Origin: Sulfurisoma sp.
GTDB taxonomy: Bacteria; Pseudomonadota; Gammaproteobacteria; Burkholderiales; Rhodocyclaceae
Length of the DNA: 64,000 nucleotides
Assembly: GCA_030691075.1 (NCBI GenBank)
Contig: JAUYFI010000136.1
Coordinates: 52,701 to 116,700 of the forward strand
Direction of reading: 5' to 3'
This document shows, one piece after another, positions 36,712 through 47,025 of the stretch. Within the stretch, counting starts at the first letter, position 1. Each line of letters opens with the position of its first letter. Both the position numbers and the translations under genes were made by a program. The notes under the pieces are model-generated. The model was not told where the DNA came from. It was given only the letters and a program-made list of their open reading frames with translations, and ran no database searches.

Positions 36712-37329
36712 TTATTGGGGTTTGACCTTGACCAACGTGGCCTGGACACCGTTGGTTGACAGCTGGGTGCGCACACGGTTCATTTCGTCGGGACTGGCAA
36801 AGGGGCCGACGCGCACGCGGTGCATGGTGCCCTTGTCGGGCACGGTCACTTCCTGCACGCCGACATCGAGACCGAGCATGGCGAGCTTGGCCTTGAGGTT
36901 GTCGGCGTCCTGCGGCTTCTGGAAGGCGCCGGCCTGCAGGTAGAGCAGTTCGGTGGGCGCGGCTGCAACGGGCGGCGGCGCCGTCTTGTCCGCCGATGGC
37001 TCTGTTGGCGCGGCCGGAGCGGCGGGGGCGGTGCCCCGCGGCATCGCCGGCTGGTCGCCTGGCAGTATCTTGTAGAACTCGAAGCGCGGCTTCTCGTTCA
37101 CCTTGTCGCCGGGCTTGCCGGGCAGCGGCTGCGGTGTCCTGGGCGTCTCGCCGGCGGCGAACTCGGATCGCTCGGCGCGCAGCGCCTTGTCCTGGAAGGG
37201 CAGCGGCGTCTTGTTGAGGTACCAGACCACGCCGAAGGCAATGCCGACGCCAACGACGAGGCCGATGAACAGGCCCAGGATCATTCCGCCGTGTTGCCAG
37301 CGCCGACTTTTCCGCAGGTCAGCCATCAC
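36712..37329 (-). CDS. SPOR domain-containing protein
   Basis: Single TM, Pro/Ala linker, then LYLQAGAFQKPQDADNLKAKLAMLGLDVGVQEVTVPDKGTMHRVRVGPFASPDEMNRVRTQL. Confidence 0.9.
   Translation of the reverse strand: MMADLRKSRRWQHGGMILGLFIGLVVGVGIAFGVVWYLNKTPLPFQDKALRAERSEFAAGETPRTPQPLPGKPGDKVNEKPRFEFYKILPGDQPAMPRGTAPAAPAAPTEPSADKTAPPPVAAAPTELLYLQAGAFQKPQDADNLKAKLAMLGLDVGVQEVTVPDKGTMHRVRVGPFASPDEMNRVRTQLSTNGVQATLVKVKPQ
37290..37311 (+). repeat. Dispersed motif copy 8: CGTGTTGCCAGCGCCGACTTTT
   Basis: Inside SPOR gene (minus strand), encodes RKSRRWQHG. Confidence 0.97.
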
Positions 37330-39071
37330 ATGTGCTCCGGTGCGGCGACGCCAAGAATGTGCAGGCCATTACTGATGACGCGGCGGACGGCCACGGCCAG
37401 CGCCAGGCGCGCCTGCTTCTGCGCCTCATCGTCGACCAGCAGACGCTCGGCGTTGTACCAGGCGTGGAAGTCGGCGGCGAGGTCGCGCAGATAAAACGCC
37501 ACGGCATGCGGCGCGTAGTCGCGCGCGGCGGATTCGATCATGTCGGGGAACTCGCGCAGCCGCGCGCACAGCGCCAGTTCGCGTACGCTCGCCAGCGGCG
37601 CGAGGTCGGCGGCGGCGAGCGACTTCACCTCGCCACCCCATTGCTGCAAGACCGAACAGACGCGGGCATGGGCATACTGGACGTAATACACGGGGTTGTC
37701 ATTGGATTGCGACTTGGCCAGGTCGAGGTCGAAGTCCAGCGCCTGGTCCTGCTTGCGCAGCATGTAGAAGAAGCGGCAGGCGTCGTTGCCGACATCCTCG
37801 CGCAACTGGCGCAGCGTCACATACTCGCCGGCGCGGGTGGACATCGCGGCCTTGGCGCCGTTGCGGAAAAGGCTGACAAACTGCACCAGCGAAACATCGA
37901 GACGTTCGACCGGCAGGCCGAGCGCCTGCAACGCGCCCTTGACGCGCGGGATGTAGCCGTGGTGGTCGGCGCCCCATACGTCGATGACCTTGTCGAAGCC
38001 GCGCTCGAACTTGTTGGCGTGGTAGGCGATGTCGGAGGCGAAGTAGGTGTGGAGGCCGTTCTCGCGCTGGACAACGCGGTCCTTCTCGTCGCCGAAGGTG
38101 GTCGAGCGGAACCACTTGGCGCCGTCCTGAATGTAGATGTGGCCGCGCTTCTCCAGTTCGGCAACGGCCCTGGCCACCATGCCGGTGTCGAACAGGCTGC
38201 GCTCGGAGAACCAGCAGTCGAAATGGACGCCGTATTGCTCGAGATCCTCGCGGCTGTCGGCGAGTTGCTCGGACAGGGCGTGCTGGTGGATGTAGTGCCA
38301 CTCCTCGCCGAGCAGATCCTTGCCGGCGGCGATCAGGCCGTCGAGATGGGCATCGGCATCGGGCTCCGGCGGCGGCACACAGGCCAGCACGGCGGCGGCG
38401 GGATGGACATAGCGCTCGCCGTGGGCGGCGCGGATCTGCTCCGCCATGTCCTTGACATAGTCGCCCTGGTAGGCGTTGGGCGGGAACGGCATCTTCTCGC
38501 CGTGGAGGTCGAGATAGCGCAGCCAGACAGACACCGCGAGGATATCCATCTGGCGGCCGGCGTCGTTGACGTAGAACTCGCGCGTCACGTCAAAGCCGGC
38601 ATAGGTCAGCAGGCAGGCGAGACTGGCGCCGTAGGCCGCGCCGCGACCATGGCCGACGTGCAGCGGACCGGTCGGGTTGGCGGAGACAAATTCGACCTGC
38701 ACCTTCGGCCGCTTGCCCCCGGGTGACATGGGGACGTGCTTGCCGTAGTCGGGGCCGCGCTCGAGTACCTCCTTCACCACCTGGCTCTTGGCTGACGCGG
38801 CGAGGCGGAAATTGATGAAGCCGGCACCGGCGACCTCGGCCTTGTCCACCCAGCCCGAGACCGGCAGCTCATGGACGAGACGCTCGGCGATCTGGCGCGG
38901 GTTGGTCTTGATCTCGCGGGCGAGCTGCAACGCCAGGTTGCTGGCAAAGTCGCCGTGCGAGGGGTCGCGCGGCCGCTCGATGACGATGTCGGCGCTTTTC
39001 TGCCCGGGCGCGGCGCTGGCCAGCGCCGCGCGCAGCAGTTCGGAAAGATGGGATTTCGGGTCGAAGGACAT
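37326..39071 (-). CDS. argS: Arginine--tRNA ligase
   Basis: VQVEFVSANPTGPLHVGHGRGAAYGASLACLLTYAGFDVTREFYVNDAG. Confidence 0.97.
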   Translation of the reverse strand: MSFDPKSHLSELLRAALASAAPGQKSADIVIERPRDPSHGDFASNLALQLAREIKTNPRQIAERLVHELPVSGWVDKAEVAGAGFINFRLAASAKSQVVKEVLERGPDYGKHVPMSPGGKRPKVQVEFVSANPTGPLHVGHGRGAAYGASLACLLTYAGFDVTREFYVNDAGRQMDILAVSVWLRYLDLHGEKMPFPPNAYQGDYVKDMAEQIRAAHGERYVHPAAAVLACVPPPEPDADAHLDGLIAAGKDLLGEEWHYIHQHALSEQLADSREDLEQYGVHFDCWFSERSLFDTGMVARAVAELEKRGHIYIQDGAKWFRSTTFGDEKDRVVQRENGLHTYFASDIAYHANKFERGFDKVIDVWGADHHGYIPRVKGALQALGLPVERLDVSLVQFVSLFRNGAKAAMSTRAGEYVTLRQLREDVGNDACRFFYMLRKQDQALDFDLDLAKSQSNDNPVYYVQYAHARVCSVLQQWGGEVKSLAAADLAPLASVRELALCARLREFPDMIESAARDYAPHAVAFYLRDLAADFHAWYNAERLLVDDEAQKQARLALAVAVRRVISNGLHILGVAAPEHM

Positions 39072-39271
39072 TGCAGCCGTCCGGTGGGTGCGGAGTCGGC
39101 ATTATAGCGGCCGGCGCGGCGCCTTACGCGGGGCCGGCCGCCGGCGAGGGGATGCGGGCCGGTGGCGGACGACAGGCGGCTCCGAGAATGCCGAAGCAAG
39201 CGGTGTGTTCATGATCGATCTCGAGTTACTGGCCACCTCGCTCCGCATAGCCGACTTCCCGCCCGTTCCGG

Positions 39272-39772
39272 CTACGGCCGCCGCTCGACCGGTTTCCAGA
39301 TCACCGCGATGACGCCGACCCGGGTGGTGAAGGCTTTGGCGCGGCTGTTCCCGAGCATCAAGGTCTTGCCGCCTCCGGGTTGCGCCGCGACGACGAGATC
39401 CGTCAATTGCTCGTCCGTCAGAACGGTGGGCCCGGCGGAGTGCCACGTTCCGACCCCGCCGCAAGCGTCGCGATCAATGAGCAGCGCCTTGTCGCGGGGC
39501 GCGTCCGGAATGGCGATGGTGATAATCCCGTTCCCGGTCTCGAACGCGCTGGCGGGGCCGGCGGACGTCTGGATCGTCTCGCCGCCGCCCGGCCTGGCGC
39601 TCACCTCGAGTGTCTGCAGCTCGGCGTCGGTGAGGTTGGTCTCGCCCTCGATGTGCCAGACCTTGAAGCTGCCGTTCGGTTCGTGCTGAATCAGCAGCGT
39701 GTTGTCGGCGGCGTTGGCCGCGAGCGCCGCGACGGCGGCAAGCGCCGCGACGATGTTTCGGGCGAATCGCAT
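39272..39772 (-). CDS. Exported hypothetical protein with an internal duplication
   Basis: Signal peptide then two similar halves: LIQHEPNGSFKVWHIEGETNLTDAELQTLEVSARPGGGET / LIDRDACGGVGTWHSAGPTVLTDEQLTDLVVAAQPGGGKT. Confidence 0.65.
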   Translation of the reverse strand: MRFARNIVAALAAVAALAANAADNTLLIQHEPNGSFKVWHIEGETNLTDAELQTLEVSARPGGGETIQTSAGPASAFETGNGIITIAIPDAPRDKALLIDRDACGGVGTWHSAGPTVLTDEQLTDLVVAAQPGGGKTLMLGNSRAKAFTTRVGVIAVIWKPVERRP

Positions 39773-39802
39773 GGGTGTTCTACTTTGGTTGTTGAAAGCG
39801 GC

Positions 39803-40933
39803 CTAGCGGTAGCGCCGCAGGTACCAGGATTCGAAGGCGGCCTTGACGCCATGCATGAGCCGCAGCGGCGCAAGGGCCATGGCGTTCGACTCGGTGCGAC
39901 GTACCAGCATACCCGCATCGAGGCTGTCGACGATGCACATCAGTTCGACCTTGAAGGTCTTGTCCGGCGCGCGGCCAGTGAGCTCGGCCAGCAGGTTCTC
40001 GGCGGCCGCTTCGGCCTGCATATCCGCCATGTGGGCCTGCTTCGGCATCCAGTCCGGGCCGGGGAAACTGCCGGCGTCACCCGCCACGTAGACCCGCTCG
40101 CGTCCCTCGACGCGGCACAGGCCATCGGCCTTCAGGAGCCCGCCGTTTGATCGCGGCAGGTCGGTGTTGTCGAACCAGGCGTTGCCGGTCAGCCCCGGCA
40201 TGAAGACGATAATGTCGGCGGCAAATTCGCCGCCCTCGGTCTTGACCTTGCCTGCCTCGAAACCGGCCAGCTTGTGGCCGAGATGAGTTGCGATGTCGCG
40301 GCGTTTCATTTCAGTCATCAGCCGCTGCAGGGCCTGCTCGCCAAGGCGATGGCCGGGATTGGGCATGGGATTGAAGAAGGCGAGCTTGATCCGCTCGCGC
40401 CGCCCTTCACGGCGCAGTTGCGTGTCGAGCCCGAAGAGGAACTCGAAGATCGGGCCGCCGCGCATGGCGCTCGGCTCGTTGGGGTTGCCGGCGAAACCGA
40501 GGGCGATGGTGCCGCTCTCCAGCGCGGCGATCCGTTCCCGCAGGCGCTCGACGGGCGCGATGCCCTCGCAGGGCAGGATGGCGTGCTCGATGCCCGGCAG
40601 TTTTTTCATGAAGCGGCCGCCGCAGGCAATGACGAGCCCGTCGTTCTTCAACGGCCCGGCGGAAGTCAGCACGGTGCGGCCGCCGTCTTCCAGGCCGGTG
40701 GCTTCTCCGGCCAGAAAATGGATGCCGTGTTTACGCAGGAACTTGTCGAGCGGAACGATCAGATCGGTCGGTTTGCGCTTTCCCGAAGGCAGCCAGATCA
40801 GGCTGGGCAGATAGATCAGCTCGGGACGTGGCGCGATCAGGGTGATCTCGGCCGCGGCATCGAGTCGGCGTAGCCGGCGGGCGGCGGAGAGCGCGGCGAA
40901 GCCGGCGCCGATGATGGAGATTCGGTGCTTCAT
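39803..40933 (-). CDS. FAD-dependent oxidoreductase (sulfide:quinone oxidoreductase / NDH-2-like)
   Basis: MKHRISIIGAGFAALSAARRLRRLDAAAEITLIAPRPELIYLPSLIWLPSGKR. Confidence 0.87.
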   Translation of the reverse strand: MKHRISIIGAGFAALSAARRLRRLDAAAEITLIAPRPELIYLPSLIWLPSGKRKPTDLIVPLDKFLRKHGIHFLAGEATGLEDGGRTVLTSAGPLKNDGLVIACGGRFMKKLPGIEHAILPCEGIAPVERLRERIAALESGTIALGFAGNPNEPSAMRGGPIFEFLFGLDTQLRREGRRERIKLAFFNPMPNPGHRLGEQALQRLMTEMKRRDIATHLGHKLAGFEAGKVKTEGGEFAADIIVFMPGLTGNAWFDNTDLPRSNGGLLKADGLCRVEGRERVYVAGDAGSFPGPDWMPKQAHMADMQAEAAAENLLAELTGRAPDKTFKVELMCIVDSLDAGMLVRRTESNAMALAPLRLMHGVKAAFESWYLRRYR

Positions 40934-42114
40934 GATGCCTTCCTTCCAGTGAGTCGCGCCCAGGCGGCGCATAGGGTGGCGGTCGTCCTTTCGATCTCCG
41001 CCGGGGTAGTGTTCATGCCCACCGACAGCCGCACGGCGCCGCGTGCTCGCGCGGCATCGCAGCCCATGGCGGCGAGGACGCCGCTGTCCCGGGATACCGT
41101 CCCCGGCACAGCCGGGGACATAACGGCATCCGCCTCGGAATGACAGGCGGAACCGACCGAGGCGGCGACCTCGTCCGCTACCGCCGCCAGCAGATCGCGC
41201 CCCGCCACGCCGGGAAACGAGACATGCAGCGTGTTGGGCAGACGATGTTCGGGATGGCCGTTGAGCATCAAGCCCGGCACGGCATCCGCCAGCCGGCGGT
41301 GCAGCTCGTCGCGCAGCGCGGCGAGATGCCGCGTGGCCTGCGCCAGCCGCGCGCGCGCCAGCCGCGCCGTCTCGCCAGCGCCGACTATTTGGGCCACGTT
41401 CTCGGTGCCGGGGCGCAGGCCATGTTCCTGATCGGCGCCGAAGAGGATGGGCATGATCGGCGTGCCGCGCCTGACATAGAGGGCGCCGATGCCCTTGGGA
41501 CCGTAAAACTTGTGGGTGGCCAGTGTCAGCAGGTCGACGCCGAGGTCGTCCACGTTCACGGTCACCTTGCCGGCCGACTGCGCGGCATCGGTGTGCATCA
41601 GGCTGCCGTTGGCATGCACCAGGGCGGCGATCCCGGCAACCGGCTGAATCGTGCCGACTTCGTTGTTGGCGTGCATGACCGAGACCAGCGCCGTGTCCGG
41701 GCGCAGCGCCGCCGCGACGTCGGCAGGCGCGACCCGGCCCGTCGCATCGACGCCGACCACCGTCACCTGCCAGCCCAGCTCGCGCAGATGCAGCGCGGGC
41801 TGCATGACGGCGGGGTGCTCGATGGCGCTGACGATCAAATGGCGCTTGTCCGGCAGCGCTCGCGCCACGCCCAGCAGCGCGAGGTTGTTAGCCTCGGTCG
41901 CGCTGCCGGTGAAGACGATCTCATCGTCGTTCGCGCCGATCAGCGCCGCCACCTGGCCGCGCGCCTCGGCCACCGCTCGCCGCGCCCGCAGGCCATGGGC
42001 ATGGGACGACGACGGATTGCCGAAATGTTCCTCGATCCACGGCCGCATCGCCGCCGCGACCTCGGGCGCGACCGGCGTGGTCGCGTTGTAGTCGAGGTAA
42101 ATGGGAAGTTTCAT
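40930..42114 (-). CDS. Cysteine desulfurase family protein
   Basis: MKLPIYLDYNATTPVAPEVAAAMRPWIEEHFGNPSSSHAHG...LATHKFYGPKGIGALYVRRG. Confidence 0.95.
   Translation of the reverse strand: MKLPIYLDYNATTPVAPEVAAAMRPWIEEHFGNPSSSHAHGLRARRAVAEARGQVAALIGANDDEIVFTGSATEANNLALLGVARALPDKRHLIVSAIEHPAVMQPALHLRELGWQVTVVGVDATGRVAPADVAAALRPDTALVSVMHANNEVGTIQPVAGIAALVHANGSLMHTDAAQSAGKVTVNVDDLGVDLLTLATHKFYGPKGIGALYVRRGTPIMPILFGADQEHGLRPGTENVAQIVGAGETARLARARLAQATRHLAALRDELHRRLADAVPGLMLNGHPEHRLPNTLHVSFPGVAGRDLLAAVADEVAASVGSACHSEADAVMSPAVPGTVSRDSGVLAAMGCDAARARGAVRLSVGMNTTPAEIERTTATLCAAWARLTGRKAS
41368..41390 (+). repeat. Dispersed motif copy 9 (variant): CGTCTCGCCAGCGCCGACTATTT
   Basis: Inside cysteine desulfurase gene (minus strand), encodes IVGAGET. 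Confidence 0.93.
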
Positions 42115-42347
42115 GGGCGCTTCTCGAGATCCTGCATTTTCTGCTCGTATTCCTGGCGGTCGATCTCGCCGCGCGCATAGCGTTCGCGCACGATGTCGCC
42201 GGCCGTTTTCTCGCCTGCCCGCCGGGGCGACGATCCGGCCGCCAGCCAGCGCACCAGGGCGACGATGCCGACGATGAACACGCCCCAGAAAAGGAACATG
42301 AACATGGGCCCGAAGCCGAAACCCCACCCGCCGAAGTCGTTCATCAT
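42111..42347 (-). CDS. SHOCT domain-containing small membrane protein
   Basis: GDIVRERYARGEIDRQEYEQKMQDLE. Confidence 0.85.
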   Translation of the reverse strand: MMNDFGGWGFGFGPMFMFLFWGVFIVGIVALVRWLAAGSSPRRAGEKTAGDIVRERYARGEIDRQEYEQKMQDLEKRP

Positions 42348-42369
42348 GACGTTCTCCTCTCCGCGAAGT

Positions 42370-43530
42370 TCATCCCAAGGCCTGGTTCAAATCCGCGATC
42401 AGGTCGTCGGCATCCTCGAGGCCGATCGACAGCCGCAGCATGGCGTCCGAGATGCCGCGCCGGGCGCGTTCCTCGGGCGCGAGGCCGTGGTGGGTGGTGG
42501 TGCAGGGCTGGGTCACCAGGCTCTCGACGCCGCCCAGGCTGGGCGCCAGAGCGAAGAGCTTGAGCCGATCCGCGACGCGGGTGGCGTCCTCGCCCGTGCC
42601 CTTGACCTCGATGGTCAGCATGCCGCCGAAACCGCTCATCTGCTTTTTGGCGAGGTCGTGGCCGGGGAAGTCGGGCAGGCCCGGATAGAGCACGCGGGCG
42701 ACGCCCGGGTGTTTCGCCATGGCCTCGGCGACGGCCTGCGCGCTCGCGTTCTGCTGCCGCACGCGCACCGGCAGCGTGCGGATGCTGCGCGCCAGCAGGG
42801 CGGCGATTTCCGGCGCGATCATCGAGCCGAGGTTCTTGCGCCAGTTCCACACGGGCGCCAGAAGTTCCTTCGATCCCATCAGCGCGCCGGCGGTGAGATC
42901 CGAATGCCCGCCGAGATACTTGGTGCAGGAATGGACGACGAAGTCGGCGCCCAGCGCGAGCGGCGGCTGGTTGACCGGCGAGGCGAAGGTGTTGTCGATG
43001 GCGACCCTGGCGCCGTGGCGGTGACACATCGCGGCGATGGCATGGATGTCGAAGAGCTCCAGCGTCGGGTTGGTCGGCGTCTCGAAGAACACCAGCTTCG
43101 CGCCCTGGCTCAGTAGATCGTCGAGCCGGCCGAGTTCCTGGCCGATCAGGAAATGGCCGGGGATGCCCAGCAGCGGCAACTGCGACGAGATCAGCTCCAG
43201 CGTGCCGCCGTAGGCGTCGCCGAGGCAGACGATGCCCTCGCGGCCGTGCGTCAGGAACAGCGCCGTCTCGGCCGCCATGCCCGAGCAGAAGGCCCAGGCC
43301 GCCTCGGCGTCTTCGAGGCTCGCGAGTTTCTGTTCCAGGCTGGCGATGGTCGGGTTGAGGCCGTAGCGGGTATAGAGGCTGCCGGACTTCCTGCCGTCCA
43401 CCACGTCGAGCAGGTCGGCGGTGGACGGAAACTTGAACGTGGTGGTGGTGTAGATCGGCGTGTGCGGCGAGCCGTGGGCATCGTCGAGTTCGCCGGCGTG
43501 GACGCAGCGGGTGGATAGTCCTTCGTTCAT
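42370..43530 (-). CDS. Trans-sulfuration PLP enzyme (cystathionine gamma-lyase / methionine gamma-lyase-like)
   Basis: YTRYGLNPTIASLEQKLASLEDAEAAWAFCSGMAAETALFL...VVHSCTKYLGGHSDLTAGALMGSKELL. Confidence 0.93.
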   Translation of the reverse strand: MNEGLSTRCVHAGELDDAHGSPHTPIYTTTTFKFPSTADLLDVVDGRKSGSLYTRYGLNPTIASLEQKLASLEDAEAAWAFCSGMAAETALFLTHGREGIVCLGDAYGGTLELISSQLPLLGIPGHFLIGQELGRLDDLLSQGAKLVFFETPTNPTLELFDIHAIAAMCHRHGARVAIDNTFASPVNQPPLALGADFVVHSCTKYLGGHSDLTAGALMGSKELLAPVWNWRKNLGSMIAPEIAALLARSIRTLPVRVRQQNASAQAVAEAMAKHPGVARVLYPGLPDFPGHDLAKKQMSGFGGMLTIEVKGTGEDATRVADRLKLFALAPSLGGVESLVTQPCTTTHHGLAPEERARRGISDAMLRLSIGLEDADDLIADLNQALG

Positions 43531-43540
43531 GACTTTGTCC

Positions 43541-44059
43541 TCAGGATTTGAGTAGTTGTTTTATGGCGGCGACGATTTCCGGATCGTCGAACTCGCGCCC
43601 GCCGACGGCGCGGAAGGCGATGCGGCCCTGCCGGTCGATGAGCAGCGTGGTCGGCAGGCCCTTGACCGGCCAGGCCGCCATCGCCTTCGAGTCGCGGTCG
43701 AACAGCACCGGGAATTCCGTATGGCCGGCGAAGGAAAACACCGTGTCCGGATCCTCGCCGACGTTGACCGCCAGCACCTCGAATTCGGCGGGCTTGAACA
43801 GCTTCTTCACGCGGCCGAGCGAGGGAAATTCCTTGCGGCAGGGCGGGCACCAGGTCGCCCAGAAATTCACCAGCACCACGCGGCCCTTGTATTGCGCGAG
43901 ATCGACGGTCTTGCCGTCGCTGTCCGGCAGACGCAAAGTCGGCGCCGGCGGGACGACGGGGATGGCGGTCATGCCCCGGCCCTGCGCCCGCAATGACGGC
44001 GCGCATGCCAGCAGCGCAAGACCCGCGCCGGCGAAAATGAAACGGCGGCGCTCAGTCAT
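43541..44059 (-). CDS. TlpA-like thioredoxin-fold protein
   Basis: GRVVLVNFWATWCPPCRKEFPSLGRVKKLFKPAEFEVLAVNVGED. Confidence 0.92.
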   Translation of the reverse strand: MTERRRFIFAGAGLALLACAPSLRAQGRGMTAIPVVPPAPTLRLPDSDGKTVDLAQYKGRVVLVNFWATWCPPCRKEFPSLGRVKKLFKPAEFEVLAVNVGEDPDTVFSFAGHTEFPVLFDRDSKAMAAWPVKGLPTTLLIDRQGRIAFRAVGGREFDDPEIVAAIKQLLKS

Positions 44060-44600
44060 GGGCACAGGCAAGTTCGTCGAGAACGATTTCATGATTCCCC
44101 TTGTTATCACGGTAACGGGCGACGAGGCGGAACGGGCCGGACGGCGACGCCTCCAGCGTCGCCATGCCCATGATCCAGTCGCCCGGTTCAAAAAAGTTTT
44201 CCGCCTGGAATTGCGCCCAGCGGAAGGCGATGCGCGCCGCTTGCGGCACGTCGGCCTTCTGCCATGTCGCGTCCCACGCTTGCGGCAGGCGCAGCGCGAT
44301 GCGCCTGCCATCCTTGCCCACGGCGTGCCAGTCCGCCAGTCGCGTGGCGAGCGTCGCCGAACCCCCGTTCTGCATGCCGAAGGAAAAGCCGCAGGCTTGC
44401 GCATAGGGCCGGATCGTCGTCGCGGAAAAGCCGCGCGCGGCGTAGAAGGCCGTGCGCGACGCGACGCCGAGCGGATTGGCGGTGAGCGTGACGGCGCCCT
44501 GCGTGGCGCGGTGACGCCACTCGATGGCGTCATCCGCGCCAGCCGCGAGACCTGCCGCGGCCGACAAGGCGAACACGACAAGCCAGCGGGTGTGCGTCAT
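44052..44600 (-). CDS. Exported hypothetical protein
   Basis: Signal peptide MTHTRWLVVFALSAAAGLAAGADDAIEWRHRATQGAVTLTANPLGVASRTAFYAARGF. Confidence 0.65.
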   Translation of the reverse strand: MTHTRWLVVFALSAAAGLAAGADDAIEWRHRATQGAVTLTANPLGVASRTAFYAARGFSATTIRPYAQACGFSFGMQNGGSATLATRLADWHAVGKDGRRIALRLPQAWDATWQKADVPQAARIAFRWAQFQAENFFEPGDWIMGMATLEASPSGPFRLVARYRDNKGNHEIVLDELACAHD

Positions 44601-45322
44601 GCTCCGGCGCCCGGCTGCGGCGCCCGATGGGAAGAAAGCAGGGCGCCGTCGCGATACACGCGCAATTCGCCGGGCACGAATGCCCGCCAGTCGCCGGCAT
44701 CGAGCGGCTCGGTCGCCACCAGGGCCAGGCCGCTGGAGCGTTCGGAATGGTGCAGGCGGTCGTGTCCGTGGGCGAGCAGCACGCGCCCGTCGGACAGCAG
44801 GAAATTGAACTTGCCCAGCGCGGCGATGGCCGTCGCGCGCGCCGCCAGTTGCCCCAGCCAGTGATCGATGTCCGTATCGTGGTAGGTATCGACGATGCCG
44901 GCCAGCAGATGACAGAACGCGAATTCGGAATCCGTTTCGCCGTCCGGGCGACAGACCGTTCCCGCGCAGGGCTGCTCGATCACGTCCGGCACCATGCCGT
45001 TGTGGGCGAACACCCAGTCCCGGCCGCAGCAGGCGTGCGCGAAGGGATGCGTGTTGAGCAGACCGGGAACCGGCGGATGGCGCGCCTTGCGCACATGGGC
45101 CAGCAGAAGCGGGCTGCTAACGCTTTCCGCCAGGTCGCGAAAGCGTTCGCTATGCCAGCCGGGTTCGGGCGATTTTTCGATTCTGGCTTGATCGTTCGCC
45201 CAACTGGCGATGCCCCAGCCGTCCGGGTTGTCGGCGGCCGCCCCGCCGCGCGCGCGAAACGGCATCAGCCAGGCGGAATAGCCCCTGGCTTCGCTGGCGG
45301 ATGCGCCGAAGAGTTCACACAT
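44597..45322 (-). CDS. Class II glutamine amidotransferase (YafJ-like)
   Basis: MCELFGASASEARGYSAWLMPFRARGGAAADNPDGWGIASW...LAHVRKARHPP. Confidence 0.92.
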   Translation of the reverse strand: MCELFGASASEARGYSAWLMPFRARGGAAADNPDGWGIASWANDQARIEKSPEPGWHSERFRDLAESVSSPLLLAHVRKARHPPVPGLLNTHPFAHACCGRDWVFAHNGMVPDVIEQPCAGTVCRPDGETDSEFAFCHLLAGIVDTYHDTDIDHWLGQLAARATAIAALGKFNFLLSDGRVLLAHGHDRLHHSERSSGLALVATEPLDAGDWRAFVPGELRVYRDGALLSSHRAPQPGAGA

Positions 45323-45343
45323 GGTTCGCTCGCGCCCAAAGCA

Positions 45344-46020
45344 TCATTTCGCCTGTTGGAGCCGCTGCCAGTTCAGGGTCACGGCCTTGAAGCCGTCGCG
45401 CTCGGCGTTGGCGCCGTTCCAGATCGCGAAGGCCGCGGGTCGATTGCCGCGCAAGCCGGCCGCGCGCGGTTCGTTCGAGCGCCAGGCGCGGAAGAACGCC
45501 ACCCGCCAATTGCCGTCGGCATGGCGGCCGCTGGCCTTCACGTCCTGCGTCGGCATGTGCGTCAGGGTGCCGAAGCCATCGGCCCAGAGGTTTTCCGCCG
45601 CGTTCTTCGCCGCGTTCCAGTACCAGATGTTGACGTGGCGACCGGCGCCGCCCATGTAGGGCGTCGTCTCCGGCTTGCCGTCGCGCGGGAACTGGATCGC
45701 CGCGCCGTCGGCGAAGCGGTGTTGCGTCTTCCGGTCGTCGGCCACCGGGTCGCTCCATTCGAGGCGGATCGCCAGACCCGCGGCCGTGGAGAGCGCCCGC
45801 ACCTCGGCGTTCTGCGTCAGCGCCGTGCCGGAAATCGACGGGTGACCGGGGAAGGCGGTTTCGAGCTTGACGACGCTTGCCGGCGCCGCATCCCAGGCCG
45901 GGTGGTCGGGGTCGGCGGCGACGGCGGCGGAAGTCTGGACGATGCGGATCGCCGCCGCTTCCCGCGCCGGCACGGCCGTCGAAAACAGCGCCGCCAGCAG
46001 GGCGAGTGCGAGGCGGGAAT

Positions 46021-46024
<4 letters not shown>
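45344..46024 (-). CDS. Ethylbenzene dehydrogenase-related heme-binding gamma subunit
   Basis: Signal peptide; VVKLETAFPGHPSISGTALTQNAEVRALSTAAGLAIRLEWSDPVADD...MPTQDVKASGRHADGNWRVAFFRAW. Confidence 0.85.

Positions 46025-47021
<997 letters not shown>

Positions 47022-47025
<4 letters not shown>

Noticed and set aside
42940-42965. AAGTCGGCGCCCAGCG in the PLP enzyme
   Set aside because: Only 10 bp shared; encodes the expected LGADFVVHS of the family.
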